Translations under genes and position numbers: made by a program
Assembly (NCBI GenBank): GCA_902776765.1
Contig: CACYRP010000014.1
Coordinates: 39,423-103,422 of the forward strand
Source: Fibrobacter succinogenes
Lineage (GTDB): Bacteria > Fibrobacterota > Fibrobacteria > Fibrobacterales > Fibrobacteraceae
Length of the DNA stretch: 64,000 nucleotides
Direction of reading: 5' to 3'
Notes under the pieces: model-generated
What the model saw: the letters and a program-made list of their open reading frames with translations, nothing else
Database searches by the model: none
What the model was told of the DNA's origin: nothing
Shown: piece after piece, positions 36,796-47,000 of the stretch
Layout of the letters: every line of letters starts with the position of its first letter
Position numbering within the stretch: the stretch's first letter is position 1

Positions 36796-38766
36796 TTACA
36801 CGTCGCCGCCACTAAATCCTAGCGATTCTTCTAGCCATGTATCCGTGCGTTGCACCGCCACACGGCTTTGGTACGATTTGCGACCAGCACGGTACTGCGC
36901 CCACTTTACCGCCAAAGAAGCAAGCGGCCCAGCATGCCTAAACAAAGTCATCATTGTCGAAGGCAAATTGCGACGAAGGACTTCATCCTCAAAACTGGCA
37001 TAGTGGCTAGCGCTCCCCGGATCGCCCTGACGCGCCGAACGCCCAAAGAGTTGCCGGTCAATTCGCGACGACATGTTGCATTCCGTTGCAATCACATGGA
37101 GCCCGCCCACTTGCTTAACGCTTTTGGGAATCTTGATATCCGTTCCGCGCCCAGCCATGTTTGTCGCAACCGTAATTGCGCCCGCCTTCCCTGCTTCGGC
37201 AATGATATTCGCTTCGTCATCGCTGCGCACGGCATTAATGATTTTGCAATGAAGCCCCGATTCAGAGAGCATGCGCCCGAACGTTTCGCTTTCGTCAATA
37301 TCTTTTGTACCAATCAAAATCGGTCGGCCAAGCTTATGGACACGAACAACTTCATCCATAATTGCCTTACGTTTACTTTCCTTAGTAGAATAAGTCTTCA
37401 GGCGATAAATCTTGCGTTTATTTTTGCGATGGTTCGGGATGCACAACACAGGCGTCCCATAAATCATCCAGAACTCACTCGAAGCTTCTTTCCCAGTCCC
37501 AGTCATTCCAGAGAAATGCTTGTACAGCCTAAAGAAACGCTGGAAGCTCATTCGCGCTTCGGTTTCCTTGAGCCCGGTCAATTCAAGACCTTCTTTCAAT
37601 TCTATCATTTGATGCAACCCGCCATTCCAAGAACGCATCGGCATTTTACGACCGGTAGATTCGTCAACAATAACGACCTTACCTTCTTCAATCAAATACT
37701 GACGTCCGAGGAAGAAAAGTTCCTTAGCAATCAAGGCCTGTCGCACCAAATCTTTCAAGAACGAAGCTCTGCAAAAGCCGCCATTATTGCCATTTTTTTC
37801 GGCAAGGTCATCTTGAATTTCTTCAAGACGTTCATCCATATCCACCAAGAACCGGACCGTTCGTAATTTAACATCTACTTTGTAATCAACATCACGAACT
37901 AAATTGTCTGAAAGTTCAAAAGCGATTTCGCAGGTTCTATTAAAGCCCTTGTTATCTTTTTCACGAGAAATAATCAAAGGCGTAACCGCTTCGTCAATAA
38001 GCACATTGTCGGCCTCATCCACGATAGCCGTAAAAATTCCACGCTGTACAAGTTTATCCGAGACAGCATTCTGTTGCAAAGTAAAACTATCCAAAATTCT
38101 CTTCGAAAAATTTTGGCTCTTGCCCATTGCGATTCTGTCACGCAAAAAATCGGCAAGCACCTCTTTTGCCGTAGAATAAGTCACATCGGCAGCATAGCCC
38201 GCGCGCCGCTCAGGCGGTTTCATGGCACCGGTAACCGCACCGACAGAAACACCACAGAAATTATAAAGGCCACCCATAATCTGCGCATCACGAGACGCGA
38301 GGTAATCGTTTGCCGTAATCACATGGCAAGGGCGACCGCTCCATCCGCGAATAACGCCGCACATTGCCGCAGTAACGGTCTTGCCTTCACCCGTAGACAT
38401 CTCAGCGATATAGCCATTGTACAAAGCAAGGGCACCCGCAATTTGTTCTACATAAGGACGATATCCCAGAACTCGCAAAACAGATTCTTGCACAAGAGCA
38501 AAAGCCTCGGCCAAGACCTCATCATTTACAGGGCGCTTGAACTTTTCGCGAATAGCGGCAAGGCGCTTTTTCAATTCCGAGACTTCAAGAGAAACAAAGC
38601 CTCTCCCCATCACATCGATTTTTCGTGCAGTCCGAAGCACCTTTCGGCGAATACTAGAACGTTCTTTAAACCTTCCAATTAAACGATAGACAAACGCATC
38701 CAATCCCGTCGGGATTTTCTTGACACGTTTCAAAGAAGTCAACCTGTAATTTTCAGTCAAGTTCAT
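36796..38766 (-). CDS. SecA-like ATPase lacking the C-terminal scaffold
   Basis: 656 residues from ATG 38766; upstream frame readings are not needed because the previous gene ends 10 bases earlier. SecA motor motifs: Walker A MSTGEGKT 123-130, VDEADNVLIDEA with D250-D253, TPLIISRE, then a reduced preprotein-crosslinking segment, GLHQMIELKEGLEL, HFSGMTGTGKEASSEFWMIYG, LIGTKDIDESETFGRML, NMAGRGTDI, and IDRQLFGRSARQGDPGSA. Both ATPase halves are intact, but the helical scaffold and wing (normally to ~830) are missing after SFEDEVLRR: only ~55 residues follow, and no zinc-binding tail. A dedicated accessory SecA is therefore likely, serving the adjacent giant protein. Not the housekeeping SecA. 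Confidence 0.9.
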   Translation of the reverse strand: MNLTENYRLTSLKRVKKIPTGLDAFVYRLIGRFKERSSIRRKVLRTARKIDVMGRGFVSLEVSELKKRLAAIREKFKRPVNDEVLAEAFALVQESVLRVLGYRPYVEQIAGALALYNGYIAEMSTGEGKTVTAAMCGVIRGWSGRPCHVITANDYLASRDAQIMGGLYNFCGVSVGAVTGAMKPPERRAGYAADVTYSTAKEVLADFLRDRIAMGKSQNFSKRILDSFTLQQNAVSDKLVQRGIFTAIVDEADNVLIDEAVTPLIISREKDNKGFNRTCEIAFELSDNLVRDVDYKVDVKLRTVRFLVDMDERLEEIQDDLAEKNGNNGGFCRASFLKDLVRQALIAKELFFLGRQYLIEEGKVVIVDESTGRKMPMRSWNGGLHQMIELKEGLELTGLKETEARMSFQRFFRLYKHFSGMTGTGKEASSEFWMIYGTPVLCIPNHRKNKRKIYRLKTYSTKESKRKAIMDEVVRVHKLGRPILIGTKDIDESETFGRMLSESGLHCKIINAVRSDDEANIIAEAGKAGAITVATNMAGRGTDIKIPKSVKQVGGLHVIATECNMSSRIDRQLFGRSARQGDPGSASHYASFEDEVLRRNLPSTMMTLFRHAGPLASLAVKWAQYRAGRKSYQSRVAVQRTDTWLEESLGFSGGDV

Positions 38767-38776
38767 CTTTGACCTA

Positions 38777-40939
38777 TCACAGCCTATAGTACTTCTGCAA
38801 AGCCTGGCGCGCCTTGCGAATTCCCTGCAACGCAAGCGGCTTAGTTCCTAAATCAAAACGGATTTTTCCGGAACGGCCATGTTTCATGAGTTCACGCTTA
38901 TCATTGGCCAATAGCGTTGTTCTCACTAAATAAACAGGTTCCGCCGTTTGCTCCGAATAACCGTTCGTTTTCGTTTCGATGTCACCACCGCCATGCCAGC
39001 CAAGCGCATTCGAAGGGAGCTTATCTTGAGCCGTGGGAATCACCTGGATTTTATCCGTCAAAATTTCCGTAAATGCTTCGCCATTCAAACGAACACTCGT
39101 CTTATGCGGCATCCCCGAAAATAGGCGCGAAACATCTTCTTGACTTACAACAGCTACAAAATCATACGAAGTCGTATCGAGCAAAATTCCAATCGAGTCG
39201 CCCTTCTTGACATGCCGCCCCACATAATTTTCAATATCGCCCGTACTGAGCACGCCATCCATTCCGGCCACTAACGTCAACTTGTTCTGTTTTTCTAAAA
39301 GATCATTCAGACCTTGATTCAAAACATTCAACCGAATTTTTATAGGGAGCATATTTTCAGGAGAACGTTCCAAGGCTTGATAGTACATTTGGTTCGTTTC
39401 CCTAATTTCACCTTGCTTTTCTTCGACTTTATAAGCCAATTCTGGATTTTCAAGAACCAAGATTGTGTCACCCGCATGCACATAATCGTTAGAAATATGC
39501 TTCACGCCAACAACGACACCCCCCTCACCCACAATGCTGTTTTCGAAACGGCAAGCCTCGATAACACCCGGCGCCGTAAACGTATCGGGCACAGGCAAAT
39601 AAAACAACACGCCCACAAGAGACGAAAAAACAAGAAGCGACAAAATCACAGCACGGCTACGGACCTGAGCAAGAGCAGGCCCAGCAAATATATACTTGAG
39701 GAACTTACCGAACGGAATCACAAGCATTGTCAGGCAAAGCAAGGTTCCCATTATAAACGACAAAATCAAGTAATGTTCCGAAATTGCAATGACAAGCCCC
39801 GCAAACAAGAAGAACCTGTAAATTGCACTCGCTACGCCATAAAACGTGTAAATAAAACGCTCGCTCCACGTATCCGCAACATTTTCGGCATCGTACTTGC
39901 GGAACACATAACGTTCAAGCAGGTATTTCAAATGCCCCACAGAACGTTGTTGCAAATTAGGCATATCCAACAAATCCGTAAGCATATAATAACCATCGAA
40001 ACGCATCAACGGATTCACGTTAAAAAGCACCGTCGATATAGAGCAAATTATAAACACGTTATATGCAAGCGCCTTTAAAATCCCGCCGCCCAGATTTGCC
40101 CACAGAATAAGCGCAATCGCAGCAATAAAGAATTCAAAGAGCATACCGCCCGCACCGACAAAAACGCGCTGCCACTTTTTGCGGAAAGACCAGCTCGCCG
40201 TCGCATCCATGTACGGGAGCGGAGCCAAGAGCATGAACATGACGCCCACCGTATGGACTTCTCCACCATACTTTTTCACGACCGCGCTATGTCCAAATTC
40301 GTGCAGCAGCTTGACAACCACCGTACATACATACACCCAGCCAATATTCGACGGCGATAAAAATCCATGCGTCTGGTCCTTGAGCGTATCGAAATTTTCA
40401 ATCCCGTACTTTGCTGCAATAATAATCGCCGCAAGCCACACAAACGCAAAAGGCACACTCAACAAAATATGGATAAGCCACTTGAGCTTACGCAACATGA
40501 ACTCAGGATCAAAAACAGGAACCTTCAAAAAGAAGATATTCAAAAGAGTCGCCTTGACCTTTTTCCGAACATTCTTCTTGTTTCTGTCAAACAACATCGT
40601 ACCATCGTCCACACCTTCATACAAAAGCATGTTCGATTGATACAACTGCGAAAGCATCTCGATGACCTCACCCTGACTCGGCACGCTCTCGACACCGCTA
40701 TTCAAAAGTCCGTTCCAAACTTCACCTACAGTCTTATGCGAGCTAAGCTTCGAAATAAATTCGTATGCCCCTTGAGGCAAGCGATAATATTGATTAGTGA
40801 ACGGCTCGTAAAGAACATACCACAGAACGCCACGATAAACCTGACGATGAACTCGGACGCTCGAGCGGAGAGTAATTTTACTCTCTGCAAGCCGGTACCA
40901 CGATTCATGAAAAATCTTTCGCTGTTGGTCAAGAATCAT
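38777..40939 (-). CDS. PqqD-like / M50 zinc metalloprotease-like / HlyD-like fusion
   Basis: 720 residues from ATG 40939; an in-frame TTG at 40984 lies inside a terminator hairpin and is unlikely. Order: N-terminal PqqD-like segment (~35-110: YRLPQGAYEFISKLSSHKTVGEVW); TM helices; M50 site-2-protease core with HEFGH 213-217 and the second metal motif NPLMRFDGYY (N309, D315); more TM helices; then a periplasmic HlyD/biotinyl-lipoyl adaptor part (~480-710: IVGEGGVVVGVKHISNDYVHAGDTILVLENPELAYKVEE; GMDGVLSTGDIENYVGRHVKKGD). Such M50-HlyD fusions occur in export loci, often with peptide-modification or type I partners. Probably handles the giant protein's export or processing, by location. The SecA-like gene starts 10 bases after its stop. 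Confidence 0.88.
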   Translation of the reverse strand: MILDQQRKIFHESWYRLAESKITLRSSVRVHRQVYRGVLWYVLYEPFTNQYYRLPQGAYEFISKLSSHKTVGEVWNGLLNSGVESVPSQGEVIEMLSQLYQSNMLLYEGVDDGTMLFDRNKKNVRKKVKATLLNIFFLKVPVFDPEFMLRKLKWLIHILLSVPFAFVWLAAIIIAAKYGIENFDTLKDQTHGFLSPSNIGWVYVCTVVVKLLHEFGHSAVVKKYGGEVHTVGVMFMLLAPLPYMDATASWSFRKKWQRVFVGAGGMLFEFFIAAIALILWANLGGGILKALAYNVFIICSISTVLFNVNPLMRFDGYYMLTDLLDMPNLQQRSVGHLKYLLERYVFRKYDAENVADTWSERFIYTFYGVASAIYRFFLFAGLVIAISEHYLILSFIMGTLLCLTMLVIPFGKFLKYIFAGPALAQVRSRAVILSLLVFSSLVGVLFYLPVPDTFTAPGVIEACRFENSIVGEGGVVVGVKHISNDYVHAGDTILVLENPELAYKVEEKQGEIRETNQMYYQALERSPENMLPIKIRLNVLNQGLNDLLEKQNKLTLVAGMDGVLSTGDIENYVGRHVKKGDSIGILLDTTSYDFVAVVSQEDVSRLFSGMPHKTSVRLNGEAFTEILTDKIQVIPTAQDKLPSNALGWHGGGDIETKTNGYSEQTAEPVYLVRTTLLANDKRELMKHGRSGKIRFDLGTKPLALQGIRKARQALQKYYRL

Positions 40940-40967
40940 ATTGCGCCCAAAATTAGTAATTTTCTCA

Positions 40968-41001
40968 AATAAAGAAAAGACCAAGTATATTCTTGGTCTT
41001 T
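40968..41001 (-). terminator. terminator or attenuator between the giant gene and its export genes
   Basis: AAAGACCAAG / CTTGGTCTTT stem with a 6-base loop, followed on the minus strand by TTCTTTATTT. It lies 25 bases after the giant gene's stop and just before the M50-HlyD gene, so downstream expression must come from read-through or a promoter inside. Confidence 0.85.
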
Positions 41002-41025
41002 CTTATTATTCAAAAATAATGTTAT

Positions 41026-44000
41026 TTATTGGTTACCTACAGAAGCCATAAACAAAATATCTTCATCAGAATGAACACGAAGAATAATTTTGTGTTCACC
41101 CACGACATTCGCCGAATCAGGTATATCTACAACATTGTAATGCAACAAAGAAACCGTCACCGTACCCGATTTTTCAATGGAAACTTGGCCGTTATTTTCA
41201 ACAAGCTCATTCCAAGAGAATTCAAGTGTATGAGTACAATCGTCAAGAGCATTCAATCGCAGAAGAATATTCGGATGATAATCTTGATTACCTTCATTCC
41301 AATCAGTCAAGACCAATTCAACAGTCTCTCCCGCATTAATCGTAATATAAGCGAAATTATCTCTCTTATCCAGAACATATTGTCTTAAGGATTCTTGACT
41401 ACCATTTTGACCTTCGTTTGAATTACCCTGATTATTTTCAGAGTTGTTCTGGGTTTCATCGTTACCCTGATCGTTTCCAGAGTTGTTCTGGGTTTCGTCG
41501 TTACCCTGATCGTTTCCAGAGTTGTTCTGATGTTCCTCCGGTTGCTGCTGCGGAACAACAAGCTGTTCATTGCTCCAGGAATCCTGATATGTAAGGTTCC
41601 TACCCGTTCCCATATCAAAGGTATCATAACGATCGTTTTCATTCGAAAGATTCGTATCAATACCCTGGATACGGTGCTGGTTGAGCAAATCCTGGAATTG
41701 TTGAACTTGAGAATTGTCGTTATCAAGGAAATTCTGGTGAGTATTTGTATTGATGGTATGCTGATCGAGAACAATTTCAGTGTTCGGAGTAAACACGCCC
41801 ACCGGATTATTGTGTTCAACAATCAGATTCGCATTACCACCAAGAGCAATATCGTCACCATCGCCCATTGTAAAGTTATCGGAGCCTTCACCACCGATAG
41901 CAACATCACGATCCTTGCCCGTTTTAATTGTATCCTCAGTGCTTACTGCCTCAGCAACATCATTGTCAACGGCAACAGACTTCGCTTCAATCACACGGTT
42001 CTTGTAATCAGCAATATTTTCATCAGCTGCATACGGAATATCCAAATCAAACCAGAGCTTGGCTTCGTCACCATAGACAAGGTCCTTATCGTGATCACCG
42101 CCAATTGCAGCCCCTTCTTTACCTTCACCTGCCACAATTTGCACAGCAGAAACCAAAGGCAAATTCTTCGGACTTTGTCCGCCGAATGTATAAACATTCT
42201 TAATACGAATCTCAGCCTTGTCCCCTGTAAAGTTATGGAATACAACATAATTACCTTCAAGACGCACTCGAACCGTAGAATCATTAAGTACCTGATTTGC
42301 AGAATTCCATGCTTCTATGTAATTTGAGAAGGTCGCTTCTTTGTAATCGCCATCAAAATTATATCCGGTCCAATCATTCAGATAACGATAATCAACGTTA
42401 TTTAAAGAAATACTATAAATGTAGTTGTACGTATCGGTATCATTGTTATCGCCACCAAGGTAGACATACAAATCACAAGCTTCACCCGCATCAAGTCCAT
42501 TCTTAGAACGGAATTGATCAATATGATTCAATGTAACCTTGATTTCGTATTGTTGCTGCGAAGCCATATAACCATTATAGAGCTTGGAATTTGAGGTATC
42601 ACCATCAAGTTCTTGGCTATTTTCATTGATTATATCGGTATTTCCAGCATGATTTTCGTTCCACCAGCCACTATTTTCTGCATAAGACGATATATAGACA
42701 TCAACGCCATCAATCGTATGCGACGAATAGTCAGCCTTGTCATGCAACTCATTATTCTTTACATATAAGTTGTGCCAATCATTGTCAACAACAACACCAG
42801 CCGACTCTCCAGCAATTTTTACGATTCTCTTCTTGTTGGCATCAAGAGCATATTTATTTCCGTTGCCGTCAATTTCATAGTCTTTACCAAGTTCACCGTC
42901 TTCGCGTTCCCATTTTTCGTATGTGGCCTGGCGAACCGTCAGCGAATCATCGTCATCTTCTCTTGTAAAGTTGACCGACCAAACACTAACACCATCCAAC
43001 TTTGCTTCTGCACGATCCGTTGCGCCAGTTTCGATGCGATCGCCACCGATACCGCCAACAACAACATCATTACCATCGCCAGTGTAGATGTTATCCTTGT
43101 ACTTGTCTTTATTCAGTTTTTCCTTGCTCGTTGTTTTATCTATCTCACTGTGAGAAATTTCATCTTCACTAATGGTAACAGATTCGGCAGTCGTAAGCGT
43201 GGATGCCGTATTCAAATCGCCATCACGTTCCGTAAAGAGCATCTTGGCGTTATCACCAAAGACAACATCATTGTCATAAATACCCAAACGTTCGTCATCG
43301 AATGTCGTATGAGCTCTGACATATTGATCAGCCACAGTATTTTGGATGATAATACCAGCGCCAGTATCTTTAACTTCACCATCGTTGATATAATAATCAC
43401 CACCATACGTAACGATAGTGTCGCTACCGGTACCGCCAACCACAATATCGTCACCGCCACGAGTCATAATTTCGTCGTCACCGCCGAACTTGACATCCGT
43501 AGATGCAGCAATATCTTGCTTATGGAGCTGTCCCTTGACTTGGATGCCCGCAATGCCCGGCAAATCCTTGCCGTTCATGTGCCATTCCTTAATGCCATCT
43601 TCGATAACAATCACAATACGGTCGCTAGCGATTTCAGCACCGACATCGAACACAACATAGTTCGACCAGGCAAGTTCACGACCCATAGCATCATCCATGG
43701 GCTTGATGACCGTTTGACCATCTTCATCAAGAACTTCGACACCAACGACATCGCCATTACCATCGAGCACGGCCTTCACACTTCTGTTCTTAAATTCACC
43801 CGTGAAATTAGCTCCAGCAGGATCATTTATATAGAACGCCTGCACACGGATTCCATCAATGTAGAGAGAGACAAGTCGAACACTCTGATTTTCCCATGAA
43901 TGAGCATCAGGAATATCCATATATACGGCAACTTGGTAGCTATCGAAATGCTGTTTAAGGCCATCAACAGCAACTTCCATGATATTCTGCTTCTGGTCAT

Positions 44001-47000
44001 TATGAGATGTTGTCATAATACCAGAAGTCATCAACCTGCTATCAGCAGAATTATTCCAGAACCAATGGTTGTAATTCTGAGCATTGATGCGACCATCCGT
44101 AGACGTATTGCGATGGTCTTCGTGGCCTGCATAGCTTACGCTTACAGAACTTGCACGATCGCCATTATCGAAGCGAACGATTTCCTTGTCATCATTGCCG
44201 TAAGTACCGGCAAGGCTACCCGAGATATTGTTCCATTGCTTACTCTGGAATCCCGGAGCACCAGCAGTTTCATCAGCATTGATACCCTGTTGAGCAGATC
44301 CCTGGAAATTGAAGCTGAGGGTTGCCGTATCATGAATTTCAGGAGCATTTTCGAACGAGAACACACCCTGAAGATCCGTAAACTTATCATGCAAGTCCTT
44401 AGACAAGCCAGCATTTCCACGGAATGTCGCATAGCCGTTATCGCCAAACACGACATCTTCACCCTTGCCCGAATCAATTTGATCGTTGCCAAGACCACCG
44501 AAGATAACGTTATTGCCATCGCCGGCATGGATAAAGTCACCACCAGCAGACTTTTCATCCTCGTTTTTCTCATTAATATTCTTGCCGGAGTTCGTCACAA
44601 TGAGCGGATTATGGCCGCGATAATCACCTTCCGGTTTATCCATGATAACAAGGCCACCGTCACCGACAATAATATCGTTACCCCTTCCGGTGAGAATCGT
44701 ATCGACATCGGTACCGCCAAGAATCGTATTCTGACCATCGCCAGTTTGGATGTAGTCTTGTCCACCAAACGGTTCACTCTTCGTTTCGACCGTCAAGCTA
44801 TTTTCACGGACCGTATAGACACCGGCATCACCAACGACAACATTGTCCGAACCATCAATGACGATCGTATCAGCATCAACACCACCCATGACAATATTGA
44901 TATCACCGTGAATATCAATCTCATCGTTCAGGCGTTTTCCTTCATCCTTCGGATCATTGATATCTGCATATTTAACTTCAATTTCATCAGCAGATGTTTC
45001 GACCTTGATTAGACCGGCATTAACATTGATATTATCCTTAACTACTTCAGGGTGCTTATCGTAGTTAGCCGTACCGCCATCACCGAGAACGACGTTATCG
45101 TTACCGAAGATATCGATATCATCATTCTTGAAGCCGCCCATGACAGCGTTTTTACCACCATGGATTTCAATGGTATCTCTACCACCAATTTCATCACTGG
45201 TAGTGCTAATATCCAAAGAAACATCCTTCTTGAGATCGTAGATACCACCATCGCCAAGAACAACGTTGTTGTCGCTGTTATAGCCAGCTTCGCCGATATA
45301 AATCTCATCATTCTTAGCGCCACCCATAGCAACGTTGCTACCGCCATAAACATGGATTGTATCTACGCCGCCAGTAGCATCGCTCGTCGTTTGGACCGTC
45401 TTTTCCGTGGAATTTTCCACATACTTACCGCCGTCACCCAGGATAATGTTATTGGCTCCACTATTCGGCTGTCCTGCGATACCAATGTTAATCGTATCAC
45501 CGACAGCGCCGCCCATAACCGTATTATAGCCACCATAGATATTAATGGTATCTACACCGCCAATACTATCATGTGTTGTTTCGATTGTCTTCGAATCAGC
45601 GCTTTGACGTTCATATTTACCGCCATCACCAAGGACAACGTTATTGTTGCTGAGTACAATAGACTTTTCTTCTTCACCTTCCTTCTCTAGATTTCCACCA
45701 ATATTGATATTATCACCATCGGCGCCGCCCATGACGGTATTATCACCACCCCATACGTTGATGTTATCAACACCACCTTCAGAATCATCGGTTGTCTGCA
45801 CAGACTTGATAGATTCAGCGACATCCTTTTTATCATCGCGAACGGCAATACCACCGTCACCAAGAACAATATTGTCAGCGCCATAGATGTCGATATCATC
45901 TCCAGCAGCACCACCCATTACAGTATTGTGGCCACCATAGATCTTAATTTCATCCTTGTCGCCATAAATTGTCACCTTACCATTTTCTTCTTCTCTAGAT
46001 GTATGAACCGTTACAGTATTGGACTGTTTATCGAATTCATAGACACCACCATCGCCAAGAACAACGTTTGCGTTTCCGGTAGAATTTTCTTCAGATTCTA
46101 CCGGTTCTGTTGCATCAGGATCCTTTTCATCCTCTGAACCAATGGTTATAGTATCATTGGCGGCACCACCCATGGCAACATTGCTATTACCTGAGATAGT
46201 GATTGTATCCTTAGCACCAACATCGTCACTCGTAGTCTTGACATGTTTCAGCTTAACAGAAGGCTTTTCCGAATCATTCCACTTAGCGGTCAAGCTTTCA
46301 TTTGTAATATAAACAACTTCGCCGTTATCACCAAGGACAACATTGTTATCACCGCCAACAGAAATAGTATCCTCATCAGCACCGCCAATGATAATACTAT
46401 TTGTTCCGCCTGCAGTGATTTCATCATGAGCACCCTCCGAGTCCATTACAGATTTGATAGAAGTAGCCCCACGGACAATACCATCAGTCTGCTTTTGAAA
46501 TTCCTTTGTTTTTGGATCCTTGGATATTTTGGTACGAATAAGTTTACCAGTCTTTACGTTATTTTCATCAACTTCTTCATAACCCAAATTCGTAACAGTT
46601 TCACCCTTAGCATTCTTATACTGGATATTACCCTTATCGCCGAAAGCAATGACGCCACGACCAACTTTGATAACATCTTCGCCGTCACCACCAATGACAA
46701 CCATGCCATCCTTATTTATAGCATCCTCGCCCAAATTCAATTCAGGATTCGGAGCATAAACGTGGTCATTTCCTTCTTCGGCATTAATGATAAGTTGGCC
46801 ATCAGCTTCATTCTTATAGCTATTAACATTAACGGTATCGTCACCCATGCCCGTATTTACAACGGTAAAGGTCTGGAAACCGTCTTCGCGATAATGAGTC
46901 TTAGAAATATCGACCGTATCCTCACCAGAGCCAAGGTTGTACTCGCCGAATTCAAAGTTATTTGCGATGAGTTCGCCCTGCCATTGCTTATCTTTATCTT

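Noticed and set aside
40940..40984. TTG start for the M50-HlyD gene
   Set aside because: It would sit inside a terminator hairpin with no SD; ATG 40939 is the simpler start, though its SD is weak too.
41530..42327. plus-strand frames opposite the giant gene (several 200-370 codons)
   Set aside because: They follow the repetitive composition of the giant gene on the opposite strand; Ile/Thr-rich text with no start signals.
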